A stretch of DNA of 64,000 bases from Dyella sp. S184 (GTDB taxonomy: Bacteria; Pseudomonadota; Gammaproteobacteria; Xanthomonadales; Rhodanobacteraceae). Of this stretch, positions 1-8,825 are shown one piece after another; within the stretch, counting starts at the first letter, position 1, and each line of letters starts with the position of its first letter. The position numbers and the translations under genes were made by a program. Under the pieces are notes generated by a model. That model was not told the origin of the DNA and searched no databases. It was given only the letters and a program-made list of their open reading frames with translations. Location of the stretch: assembly GCF_009766065.1 (NCBI RefSeq), contig NZ_LMUE01000002.1:742514-806513 (forward strand), read 5' to 3'.

Positions 1-942
1 GCTGGCAAGCTCGCTCGCGGCACGCACATGCAGGGCGGCGGCGGAGATATCCTGTTGCGGCTGGCTCCACGCATACGCGACAAATTTCTCGATCACCACC
101 GCATCGCCTGCAGCGAGATGCCCGGTATAGCTCTGCTGCACGCATCCAGCGTCCGCTGCGGCACTGGAGAAAGCGAGCCCGCTGACCCGATGGCGCTGCA
201 TGCAGACCACGCCAATCGCAATTTCACCGGTGTGTTGCGCAAGCCATGCCTCGTCTTCCGTGGCGAATGTATGCGATACGTGCAAGGCCAGACCGCTGCC
301 GGCGCCAAAGCGTGGATCGTCACCCTGCGCCGCCGCCGCCCGATCGCCGGATATCGATGACTCAAAGGCCACCGGGCCGGCATAGTCGACCGAGCGCAGG
401 CGCATGCGGATGCAGAGCAGACCCGGGTGCGCGATCGGCACCACGCGCTCTGTCTCGAGTTCGAACGTATGCCCTTGGGTGGTGCGCCAGCGCAGAAGGC
501 GGGACAGCCTTCCTGCACGCAGATCGAGCTCTCGCTTGAACGCGAGTATTTCGCCTTGCGCCGGGTCGATGTTTAGATCACCCAGACGGATGCGTATAGC
601 CGTCGCCTCGGCGACGGGCAGGCGCGTGTCCGTGTTACGTGCAAAACCGAAGTGGCGTTCGTGATGGTGAATGGGCGTGCGTTCCCATAAGCCAGCGAGA
701 AAGCTCCCCTGGGTGGGGCTGGAGGATTCCTCAAAACCGCCGCGTATGCCGAGCACCCCATTGGCGAGCGCGAACAGGGTCTCGTCGCGCGCGGCGTGGG
801 CAGGCTGCCAATGCGACTGGCTCAGCCGCCATGTATCGGCATCTGCCATTGGCCTATCGAACCCGTCGGGATGCGCCGCTTCCCCCGCGAAGTCGACACG
901 TCGTGCAGCCTTCGGGCTCGTGTGTGGATGATCGCCGCTCAT
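1..942 (-). CDS. GH65 family glycoside phosphorylase/hydrolase, N-terminal part (runs off left edge)
   Basis: The reverse strand is open from an ATG at 942 to the window edge (314 codons) and an in-frame TAA lies at 966-964, so this start is the only good one. The visible part reads as a GH65 N-terminal sugar-binding domain: the NGVLGIRGGFEE motif near residues 57-68 is the family's usual opening, and HHHERHFGF follows. No signal peptide is present, so the protein is probably cytoplasmic. That suits the phosphorylase branch of GH65 (kojibiose, trehalose or maltose phosphorylase), which releases beta-glucose 1-phosphate from an imported alpha-glucobiose. The catalytic domain lies outside the window, so phosphorylase versus hydrolase and the linkage specificity cannot be decided. 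It is divergent from nothing nearby; its promoter must lie in 943-1446, which holds a long inverted repeat. Confidence 0.85.
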   Translation of the reverse strand, partial: MSGDHPHTSPKAARRVDFAGEAAHPDGFDRPMADADTWRLSQSHWQPAHAARDETLFALANGVLGIRGGFEESSSPTQGSFLAGLWERTPIHHHERHFGFARNTDTRLPVAEATAIRIRLGDLNIDPAQGEILAFKRELDLRAGRLSRLLRWRTTQGHTFELETERVVPIAHPGLLCIRMRLRSVDYAGPVAFESSISGDRAAAAQGDDPRFGAGSGLALHVSHTFATEDEAWLAQHTGEIAIGVVCMQRHRVSGLAFSSAAADAGCVQQSYTGHLAAGDAVVIEKFVAYAWSQPQQDISAAALHVRAASELAS

Positions 943-1115
943 GGGAACCGGTGAACCCGGCCGTTAGCCGCCCGTGACAACGCCTTGGGTCGGCATGGCC
1001 ATGCTTGATCTCGAATGATGGATTTCCCCAGTGACAAGCATCCCCTCCCAACTGGCACACGCATGGATCGCAGTGTTTCGACCCGCCCCCTGACAGATCT
1101 TGGCGCGAACCTAAC

Positions 1116-1155
1116 AGCAAATGTTATCGGTATCAAGATACCGATAACATTTGCT
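1116..1155. promoter_or_regulatory. Perfect 19-bp-arm inverted repeat, probable LacI-family operator pair
   Basis: Two 19-bp arms (AGCAAATGTTATCGGTATC and its exact complement) are separated by only AA. Each arm contains the pseudo-palindrome GTTATCGGTATC with a central CG, typical of LacI-family operators. The core at 1136-1149 matches the site at 2741-2754 at 12 of 14 positions. No T-run follows, so it is not a terminator. It lies in the 504-bp gap (943-1446) between the GH65 start and the end of the LacI gene, 174 bp upstream of the GH65 ATG. I infer it is bound by the adjacent LacI regulator. Nothing else is recognisable in this gap. Confidence 0.6.
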
Positions 1156-1446
1156 GCGGATGCACATCCATTCCTCTCCGCAGGCAGCCGTCGTCGCCAC
1201 GACATGCGCGCTGCCCGGCGCACGATCAGGCAGAAACAGTCGGGACAAATGTCGTGTCGCGATGACCCGCGAGCTCACCGAGCACACTTAAAGTACGAGG
1301 CGCTTTCGGGGCAGGATTGACACTAAGGCACAGCGACCAGACCGCAGTCGCTGCGGCAGCCCTGATCGATGAAGACGCGTTGTTACGGCCGTTTCGCCTG
1401 CGCGACAGAATGCCCAGCCCGCATCAGGACAACCTGCCGCCGAAGT

Positions 1447-2460
1447 CTAGGTCGCGCGGACGATCAGGCTCACGGGCAGGATCTCCGACTCGGTCGGCTC
1501 ATCCCGAATCAACGCCAGCACCTTGCGCGCCAGCAGGATGCCGCCCTCCTGCCAGTCCTGCCGTACCGAACTGAGCGGCGGCAGAAAGCTGGCCCCCAGC
1601 GGCATGTCGTCGTAACCCACGACCGAGACATCGCCCGGCACGGAACGACCCATTTCCTGGATGCCGCGGATGGCACCCATCGCCAGCAAGTCACTGCAGG
1701 CGAAGATGGCATCGAAATCGACCCAGCGCGCATGCAGGGAGCGCACCGCATCGGTCCCGGAGTCCGGGGTGAACTCATCGCGCCGCATCAGCAGGGGCTT
1801 GATGCCATGCACCCCCAGCGCATCCACGAAACCATTCAGGCGGTCATAGATCTCGGGGTGACTGGGATTGCCGATGAATACCGGTCGCCGTCGGCCCAGG
1901 CCAAAGAAATGATCAGCCACCACCGCGCCGCCAAGTCGGTTGTCGCTACCGACCACCACATGCGAGTCGTCCTTCAGGCCAGCTCCCCACACGACCATCG
2001 GCACGCCCAGCTTGTCGAACCGGTGCACCGCATCCTGATGCACACCCTGACCGAGCAGGATCAGCCCGTCGGCTGCCTGCACGGCGGCGGCGTTGGCGCC
2101 TTGTCGCGTAGTCAGCAGCACGCTATAGCCTGCCGCCGTCAACTCCTGCGAAATGCCGCCGAGCAATCCCAAGGGGTAAGGATCGAACATCGTGCGATCC
2201 GAGGACGGCTTCATCTCGACGATCACCGCTACCGTGTGACTACGGCGCAGACGCAGGTTGCGGGCGCTGATATTGAGCTTGTAGCCGTGCTCCCGTGCCA
2301 GCTCGCGAATCCGCTCACGCGTTTCCGGATTGACCAGCGGACTGTCGCTCAAGGCCCTCGACACGGTGATCTTCGACAGGCCGGCCAGCTCGGCCAGGTC
2401 GGCCATGGTCGGTCCGGTCGAGTGCAATTTGTCTACCTGCTTCTTGCCAGTCCGACTCAA
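1447..2460 (-). CDS. LacI-family transcriptional regulator of the GH65/trehalase locus
   Basis: This is a full-length LacI/GalR repressor of 337 residues. The N-terminal helix-turn-helix and hinge are at about residues 18-70 (MADLAELAGLSKITVSRALS, then ARNLRLRRS), followed by a periplasmic-binding-protein-like effector domain ending in the usual GYDDMPLGASFLPPLSSVRQ block. It sits between the GH65 gene on its left, on the same strand but separated by 504 bp, and a divergent MFS-GH65-GH65-trehalase-esterase unit on its right. The likely targets are the related CG-centred sites at 1116-1155 and 2741-2754. The effector is probably an alpha-glucoside or its breakdown product, but the sequence does not show which. 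The start at 2460 gives a short basic N-terminal tail before the HTH. Confidence 0.9.
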   Translation of the reverse strand: MSRTGKKQVDKLHSTGPTMADLAELAGLSKITVSRALSDSPLVNPETRERIRELAREHGYKLNISARNLRLRRSHTVAVIVEMKPSSDRTMFDPYPLGLLGGISQELTAAGYSVLLTTRQGANAAAVQAADGLILLGQGVHQDAVHRFDKLGVPMVVWGAGLKDDSHVVVGSDNRLGGAVVADHFFGLGRRRPVFIGNPSHPEIYDRLNGFVDALGVHGIKPLLMRRDEFTPDSGTDAVRSLHARWVDFDAIFACSDLLAMGAIRGIQEMGRSVPGDVSVVGYDDMPLGASFLPPLSSVRQDWQEGGILLARKVLALIRDEPTESEILPVSLIVRAT

Positions 2461-2740
2461 TTCCCGACCCTCTTGTTGGCAACGTCAGATCGCAGACCCA
2501 TCCTCATCGGCCTGTGACCGCTTCCTTGATGCCGTCGAGCCGGCGGCTGGGCGGCCGCGACTTTCAGGCTGCAAACCTGCACGCCTCCAGGATTTGCCCG
2601 TCCGGGGAAGCCCCGATCACCAAGCCTGCATAGGATCACGAGGTGAGTCCGCCGATCAATGGCCCGAGCATGACTGCGGCATGCCGTCACTGCGATTTAC
2701 CGCAGGATGCCCTGCCCTGAACGATACCGTCAGCACGGAT

Positions 2741-2754
2741 TGATACCGATATCA
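2741..2754. promoter_or_regulatory. LacI-type operator upstream of the MFS-GH65-GH65-treA unit
   Basis: TGATACCGATATCA is a near-perfect palindrome around a central CG and matches the core of the inverted repeat at 1136-1149 at 12 of 14 positions. It lies in the 418-bp gap (2461-2878) between the divergent LacI and MFS genes, 125 bp before the MFS ATG. A weaker related string, ACGATACCGT, occurs at 2721-2730. No other feature is recognisable in this gap. Binding by the adjacent LacI protein is inferred. Confidence 0.6.
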
Positions 2755-2878
2755 TTTTTCGGCACACTGTGATTACACACCCCGATTCGATACGCATAAA
2801 TGAGCTGAAGTACATCCGGAGACGACGCAGATCGTTCTTCATCCGCGAAATCCGCGAACTCACACGAAGCAGGCGTCC

Positions 2879-4144
2879 ATGAACCGATTGCGCATGATCG
2901 CGGCACTGGCACTGATCTACATGGTGTTCGCGATCCTGCTCAACAGCGTCGGCACGGTGATCCTGCAGGCGATCCACACGTTCGGCGTGGACAAGCCACA
3001 GGCCAGCCTGCTGGAACTGTTCAAGGATCTGACCATCGCGGTGACCTCGTTGCTGGTCGCCTCGTTCCTGCCCCTGCTGGGCTACCGACGAGCGATGATG
3101 CTTGCGCTGGTGATCGTCGGCGCGGCGTGCATGCTGATGCCGCTGTATCCCGGTTTTCATACCACCGAATTGCTGTTCACCTGCATCGGCATTTCGTTTG
3201 CGCTGACCAAGGTCGCGGTCTATTCGTCGATCGGACTGCTGACTCGCGACAAGGCGGAACATGGCCGGCTGACCAACACCATCGAGGGCCTTTTCATGGT
3301 CGGCGTACTCGCCGGCGGCTGGATCTTCAGTGCCTTCATCGACCATGCCGACCCGTCGAACCCGTCCTGGCTGCATGTCTACTGGTTGCTCGCTGGGATC
3401 TGCGCGCTGGTGATCGTGCTGCTGGCGAGCTCGCAACTGGACGAATCGGCGGCACACAGCGAGAAGACCAACTCGATGCGCGGCTCACTGCAGGAGATGC
3501 TGCAGCTGTTCCTGCGCCCGCTGGTCTACGTGTTCCTGATCTCCGCCTTCCTGTATGTGCTGATCGAACAGAGCTTCGGCACCTGGCTGCCGACGTTCAA
3601 CAACGAGGTGCTCAAACTGCCCAACGCGATGAGCATCCAGGTCGCCAGCATCCTCGCCGGGACCACCGCGATCGGTCGCCTGCTCGCCGGTCAGGTGCTG
3701 CGGCGGATGCCCTGGCATGTGCTGCTGAACATCTGCGTGATCGGCATGGGCCTGCTGGTCATTGTGGTCCTGCCGCTGGCCAGGAACGTGGTGGCACGTG
3801 CTGACATCGACTGGTTCAACGCACCGGCAGCGGCCTACCTGATTCCGCTGATCGGCCTGCTGATGGCGCCGATCTATCCGGTGATCAATTCGGTGGCGCT
3901 CAGTTCCCTACCGAAACCCTCGCATGCAGCGATGACCGGGCTGATCGTGATCTTCTCCGCGCTCGGCGGCACGCTGGGCTCGCGCATCACCGCGATCGTG
4001 TTCGCGCGCTTCGACGGCATCCATGCCTTCTACTTCTCGCTGGTCCCGATGACCTTGTTGTTGATCCTGCTGTTCCTGTTCAAGCGCGAGACCGATCGCT
4101 CGACCGCCGTCACCCCGGTCAAGGTCGGTCTTGCCGCCAAATAG
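2879..4144 (+). CDS. MFS sugar transporter
   Basis: A 421-residue, strongly hydrophobic protein with about 12 predicted membrane segments in two halves. The hydrophilic central loop is near residues 188-205 (LDESAAHSEKTNSMRG). It resembles the FucP/FHS branch of the major facilitator superfamily. It opens a co-directional unit with two secreted GH65 enzymes, a trehalase and an esterase, so I infer that it imports the glucose or disaccharide they release across the inner membrane. The spacing to the next gene is only 47 bp. The substrate is not identifiable from sequence. Confidence 0.8.
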   Translation: MNRLRMIAALALIYMVFAILLNSVGTVILQAIHTFGVDKPQASLLELFKDLTIAVTSLLVASFLPLLGYRRAMMLALVIVGAACMLMPLYPGFHTTELLFTCIGISFALTKVAVYSSIGLLTRDKAEHGRLTNTIEGLFMVGVLAGGWIFSAFIDHADPSNPSWLHVYWLLAGICALVIVLLASSQLDESAAHSEKTNSMRGSLQEMLQLFLRPLVYVFLISAFLYVLIEQSFGTWLPTFNNEVLKLPNAMSIQVASILAGTTAIGRLLAGQVLRRMPWHVLLNICVIGMGLLVIVVLPLARNVVARADIDWFNAPAAAYLIPLIGLLMAPIYPVINSVALSSLPKPSHAAMTGLIVIFSALGGTLGSRITAIVFARFDGIHAFYFSLVPMTLLLILLFLFKRETDRSTAVTPVKVGLAAK

Positions 4145-4191
4145 GCGTCCTCCCGGAGGGGGAACGCGCACGTCGCCACGATGGAGCCACC

Positions 4192-6438
4192 ATGACATTT
4201 CGTCTCATCAAGCTTGTCTGTCTTTCCGTGATCGCCGCCATGGTCGCGGCGCCCGCATTCGGCCAGACCGATCCGAGCTTCCTGCTCACCGCCACAGCGA
4301 AGAATTTCGACAGCTATTTCCCCAGCTACCTGGCCAATGGCTACTTCTCGACGATGACCTCGCCGCGCGGGACGGAACCCAACATGGGCTACATGGTCGC
4401 GTTCATGGACTATGCGAAGGGCGATATCTCGCGACCCGCAGCAATCCCCGGTTGGAGCGAGATCGACTACAACCCGGGCGGCGGCTGGCTCAATGCGATC
4501 CGCCTCGATCCGAAGATCTTCGTCGACTACGCGCAGACGCTGGACATGCACGACGGCACGCTGACCACCCGCTACCGCTTCGTCTACGCGAACAAGGCCA
4601 CGGACGTGAAGGTGACCACCTTCGTCAGCCAGGCCGATCCGCACCTCGCCGCCAGCCAGCTCTCGATCACCCCGCAATTCGACGGCAAGGTACAGCTGAC
4701 CTTCCCGATCAGACTCTGGTCCGAACACCAGCCGCGCTTCCCGATCGCGAGCATGACCGGTGACGAGATGATCGACGCTGTGATCGCCAGCGGCCAGAAC
4801 CTGCAGAACAAGCCAGTACCGACACCGGATCGGGCGGCGGTCTGGTATCCCGGCTATACCAAGGTGATGTCCAGCGATGGCGACACCCGCGAACTGACCC
4901 TGTGGCTCGATGGCAAGGCCGAACAGGGACTGAGCATGGCCGAGGCCGCCGCGATCAGCCTGCCGGCCGGGATCCAGGTCGACGAAGTGAAGCTCGAAAA
5001 GGGGCCCGACAAGCTGTCGCTGAACCTGATCGTCAGCGTACAGAAGGGCAAGACCTACACCTTCACCAAGTACATCGCCGCGTCGCGGCAGGACTGGGGT
5101 GGCGACGCCAAGGCCGACGTGACACTCGCCGAGGCAGCGCGCAAGACCGGTTTCGACAGCCTGCTCGCCCGCCATGTCGCCGCGTGGAACGAGCTGTGGA
5201 AGTCCGACATCGTGGTCGAGGGTGACCCGCAGGTGCAGTCAGCCGTGCATTCGGACCTGTACTACCTGCTGTCCAACACCACCGTCGGCACCGCTTGGCC
5301 GATGGGCGCCTGCGCGCTGACCCCGGGCTACGCCGGGCATGCGTTCTGGGACAGTGATTCGTGGGTGTTCCCCGCGCTGCTGCTGCTGCATCCGGAACGG
5401 GCCAAGCCGATCGCGATGTTCCGCGACCGCACGATGGAGCCGGCGCGCGCCCGCGCGAAGCAATACGGAGCCGGCGGCACCATGTACCCGTGGGAGGCCG
5501 ACCCGCAGACCGGGGTCGACAACACACCCCATTTCGCCTACGGCGTATTCCGCGAGATCCACGTCAACGCGGACATCGCGATCGCGCAATGGCAGTACTA
5601 CCTCGCCAGCGGCGATGACGCATGGCTGAAAAAGGATGGCTGGCCGGTGATCCAGGCGATCGCCGAGTTCTGGACCAGCCGGGTGACCTACAACAAGGCC
5701 GAGGATCGTTACGAGGTCATGCACGTCACGTCGCCCGACGAAGCCTACGATGACGTGCCGAACGACTCGTTCACCAACGCCGCGGCGCGCAAGGCGCTGG
5801 AGATTGCCAGCAAGGCGGCCAAGGTCGTCGGCGCTGAGGCCGACCCGAAGTGGGCAGCGATCGCGGCGAAGATGTACATCCCGTTCGACAACGCGAATCA
5901 GCGGCATCTCGATTTCGATGCCTCGGTGCCACACGACAAGATCACCTGGATGGGCTCATCGCTGGTCTGGCTGATGTATCCGAACCTCGATCTGCCGATG
6001 TCGGCGCAGATTCGCCGCAACGATTTTTCATTCCAGCTGCAGGAGCTGAAGACCCACGGCGACGACCCGAACGAGATGATGATGGTGATGCTCGCCGTCG
6101 GCGAGGCCGAGCTGGGCGATGGCAAGGCCGCGGGCGACTGGATCCAGCGCAACCTGGTCGGTTTCCTGAAGCCGCCGTTCAACGTGCGCACCGAGACCGT
6201 CGCCAACAACGCGGGCTACATCCTGGCCACCTCGGCCGGTTTCGTGCAGAGCTTCATCTACGGCCTGTCTGGTTTGCGCATCGAGGACCAGGGGCTGGTC
6301 GAGGCCTATGCCCCGGTACTTCCGCCATCCTGGAAGTCGCTGACCCTCAAGCATGTCAGCTTCCGCGGCAAGCACTTCGATGTCGCGATCGGACGCGATG
6401 CCAGCGGCAAGGTCACGCTCACCCGTCACGCGGAATAG
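4192..6438 (+). CDS. Secreted GH65 family alpha-glucosidase (kojibiose hydrolase / acid trehalase-like), copy 1
   Basis: The 748-residue protein starts with a clear signal peptide ending near AFGQ (residues 20-25), so it acts in the periplasm or outside. GH65 marks are visible: GHAFWDSDSW near residue 381, MYPWEADP near 430, REIHVNADIA with the probable general acid E455, and FNVRTE with the probable general base E668. A glutamate base is what inverting GH65 hydrolases carry, where phosphorylases use phosphate. Family members of this architecture include bacterial kojibiose hydrolase and animal glucosylgalactosylhydroxylysine glucosidase, both alpha-1,2-glucosidases. The exact linkage is inferred only. 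The gene is followed 51 bp later by a close paralogue, suggesting tandem duplication. GGAG precedes the start. Confidence 0.88.
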   Translation: MTFRLIKLVCLSVIAAMVAAPAFGQTDPSFLLTATAKNFDSYFPSYLANGYFSTMTSPRGTEPNMGYMVAFMDYAKGDISRPAAIPGWSEIDYNPGGGWLNAIRLDPKIFVDYAQTLDMHDGTLTTRYRFVYANKATDVKVTTFVSQADPHLAASQLSITPQFDGKVQLTFPIRLWSEHQPRFPIASMTGDEMIDAVIASGQNLQNKPVPTPDRAAVWYPGYTKVMSSDGDTRELTLWLDGKAEQGLSMAEAAAISLPAGIQVDEVKLEKGPDKLSLNLIVSVQKGKTYTFTKYIAASRQDWGGDAKADVTLAEAARKTGFDSLLARHVAAWNELWKSDIVVEGDPQVQSAVHSDLYYLLSNTTVGTAWPMGACALTPGYAGHAFWDSDSWVFPALLLLHPERAKPIAMFRDRTMEPARARAKQYGAGGTMYPWEADPQTGVDNTPHFAYGVFREIHVNADIAIAQWQYYLASGDDAWLKKDGWPVIQAIAEFWTSRVTYNKAEDRYEVMHVTSPDEAYDDVPNDSFTNAAARKALEIASKAAKVVGAEADPKWAAIAAKMYIPFDNANQRHLDFDASVPHDKITWMGSSLVWLMYPNLDLPMSAQIRRNDFSFQLQELKTHGDDPNEMMMVMLAVGEAELGDGKAAGDWIQRNLVGFLKPPFNVRTETVANNAGYILATSAGFVQSFIYGLSGLRIEDQGLVEAYAPVLPPSWKSLTLKHVSFRGKHFDVAIGRDASGKVTLTRHAE

Positions 6439-6489
6439 CGAAATAGAGGTCGCGTCGGGCATCCCGGCGCGGCGCCCTGGAGAGGTCAG

Positions 6490-8751
6490 ATGAAACATCC
6501 GATCCCGAACTTCGTCCTGCTGCTCGCGGCAGTGATCGGTTGCTTTGCAACGATCGCGCAGGCGGCCACCGACCCAAGCTTTCTGCTGACCGCGACCTCG
6601 AAGGATTTCGCCAACTACTTCCCCGGCCAGCTGGCCAACGGCTATTTGTCCACCATGACCGCGCCGCGCGGCACCGAGGGCAACCTGGCCTACCTGGTCG
6701 CCTTCATGGACTATGCCAAGGACGACATGTCCCGGCCCGCCGCCATTCCCGGCTGGACCGAGATCGACTACAGCACCGGTCAGTCCGACGCGGGTCATTT
6801 CTGGATGAACCAGGTCGACCTGGACTCTTCGGTGTTCCAGGATTACCAGCAGGTGCTGGATCTGCACGACGCAACCCTGACCACCAGCTATCGCTACCTC
6901 GATCACGGCAAAGCCACGCGGATCAAGGTGGTGACCCTGGTCAGCGAGGCGTCACCGCATCTGGCCGCCAGCCAGATCTCGATCACACCCGACTTCGACG
7001 GCGTGGTGCAACTGTCGTTCGCGTTCAACCTGTGGGCACAGTACCAGCCCAGGTTGCCGCTGGCGAAGTTGAGCGGCGACGAAATGCAGATCGCCGTGGC
7101 CGCGCACAACCTGACCCTGCAGGCGGTTCCGCCAGCCACGCCGGATCGGGCTGCCGTGTGGTATCACGGCGATACCCATGTGCTGGCCGATGACGGTGAC
7201 AGCAAGAACCTGACCCTGTGGCTCGATGGTCGCGCCGAGCAGGGTCTCGGCATGGCCGAGGCGGCCGCGATCAGCCTGCCGGCGGGACTCACGCCGGTCG
7301 AGGTCACGCTGAACAAGGGTATCTATCGACTCTCGCTCGATCTTCGCGTGCAGGTGCGCAAGGGCCAGACCTATACCTTCACCAAATACGTCGCGACATC
7401 ACGTGAAGACTGGGGCGGCGATGCCAAGGCCGATCTCGCATTGGCCAAGGCTGCCCGCACTGCAGGCTTCGACGCCCTGCTCGATGCGCACAAGGCGGCA
7501 TGGGCCAATCTGTGGAAGACCGACATCCGCATCGACGGCGATCCGAACACGCAACGGGTCGTGCATTCGGACCTGTACTACCTGCTTGCCAACGCGGCAC
7601 CCGACACCGCGTGGGCGATCGGTGCCTGCGGCCTGACCACCGGCTATGTCGGTCACATCTTCTGGGACAGCGATTCGTGGATCTTCCCGGCCCTGGTGCT
7701 GCTGCATCCACGCTACGCCAAGTCGCTGGTGATGTTCCGTGACCGTACCTTGCCCGCCGCGCAGCAGCGCGCACGTGCGCGTGGCCTGCAAGGTGCGATG
7801 TACCCATGGGAAGCAGATCCTGAAAACGGCACCGAGCAGGTCGTGCATGCCGCCTGGGTGCTGGGCGAGCGCGAGATCCATGTCAATGCCGACGTGGCGA
7901 TCGCGCAATGGCAGTACTACCTCGCCAGCGGCGACCAGGCCTGGCTGAAGTCGGATGGCTGGCCGGTGATTCGCGACGTCGCGCGCTACTGGACCAGCCG
8001 GGTGAACTGGAACCCGGGCAAGCAGCGCTACGACATCCTCCATGTCACCTCGGTCGAGGAGAACTACAACGACGTGCCCAACGACACCTTCACCAATGCC
8101 GATGCAGCGAAGGCCTTGCGGATCGCGACTGCCGCCGCGGCCGTGGTCGGCGAGCAGCCCGATCCACGCTGGGCCGATATCGCCGCGAAACTCTACCTGC
8201 CGTTTTCCGCCAGCGGGCAGCACTACCTCGACATGGATGAGACGGTGCAACACGACCTCGGCGGCAGCGATCTTACCTTCCTTGCGTTCCCCTCCCTCGA
8301 CCTGCCGATGAGCGAGCAGGTACGACGCAACGACTACGCGATCGCGATGAAGCCGATGGAAACATCGGAGCGGATCCCCACCACGATGGGACTTGGCCCG
8401 GCGCCGATCGCTGCGGCAGCCAATGGCAACGCAGCCGAAGCGGCGCGCTGGATCGCGCGCAATGCCGCCGATGACATGTTCAAGCCGCCGTTCAACGTGC
8501 GCCCCGAGACCGCCACCAACAACACCGGCTACTTCCTCACCGGCTCGGGTGGCTTCGTACAGGGCCTGCTCTACGGTTTGACCGGGCTGCGCATCGAACC
8601 GAACGGCCTGCTCGAAACCTATCCGCCAGTGCTGCCGCCGACATGGAAATCGATGACGCTGAAGGACATCACGTTCCGCGGCAAGCATTACGACATCACC
8701 CTTGATCGCGATGCCAGCGGGAAGACCCGCCTGACGCGGAAAGCACTTTGA
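6490..8751 (+). CDS. Secreted GH65 family alpha-glucosidase, copy 2
   Basis: A 753-residue paralogue of the preceding gene, collinear over the full length with long identical runs such as QWQYYLASGD and HSDLYYLL. It has its own signal peptide (cleavage near AQAATD) and GGAGAGG before the ATG. The probable general acid is E462 in REIHVNAD and the probable base is E673 in FNVRPE. Differences cluster around the active-site loops: copy 1 has ADPQTGVDNTPHFAYGVF where copy 2 has ADPENGTEQVVHAAWVLG. The two may therefore differ in substrate rather than be redundant. Its stop codon overlaps a possible upstream start for the trehalase gene, so translation may be coupled. Confidence 0.88.
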   Translation: MKHPIPNFVLLLAAVIGCFATIAQAATDPSFLLTATSKDFANYFPGQLANGYLSTMTAPRGTEGNLAYLVAFMDYAKDDMSRPAAIPGWTEIDYSTGQSDAGHFWMNQVDLDSSVFQDYQQVLDLHDATLTTSYRYLDHGKATRIKVVTLVSEASPHLAASQISITPDFDGVVQLSFAFNLWAQYQPRLPLAKLSGDEMQIAVAAHNLTLQAVPPATPDRAAVWYHGDTHVLADDGDSKNLTLWLDGRAEQGLGMAEAAAISLPAGLTPVEVTLNKGIYRLSLDLRVQVRKGQTYTFTKYVATSREDWGGDAKADLALAKAARTAGFDALLDAHKAAWANLWKTDIRIDGDPNTQRVVHSDLYYLLANAAPDTAWAIGACGLTTGYVGHIFWDSDSWIFPALVLLHPRYAKSLVMFRDRTLPAAQQRARARGLQGAMYPWEADPENGTEQVVHAAWVLGEREIHVNADVAIAQWQYYLASGDQAWLKSDGWPVIRDVARYWTSRVNWNPGKQRYDILHVTSVEENYNDVPNDTFTNADAAKALRIATAAAAVVGEQPDPRWADIAAKLYLPFSASGQHYLDMDETVQHDLGGSDLTFLAFPSLDLPMSEQVRRNDYAIAMKPMETSERIPTTMGLGPAPIAAAANGNAAEAARWIARNAADDMFKPPFNVRPETATNNTGYFLTGSGGFVQGLLYGLTGLRIEPNGLLETYPPVLPPTWKSMTLKDITFRGKHYDITLDRDASGKTRLTRKAL

Positions 8752-8825
8752 TGCTTCGCCACCCGACACACCGATGCTACCCCGGCATCCTGGACACTTC
8801 GCATTTGACGAACCGGACGCAAGAC

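Noticed and set aside
1116..1155. Palindrome as a transcription terminator
   Set aside because: No T-tract follows in either direction and the core matches an operator-like site near the MFS gene.
4030..5175. 381-codon antisense frame over the GH65 gene
   Set aside because: Shadow of GH65 codon use; lacks start context and conserved motifs.
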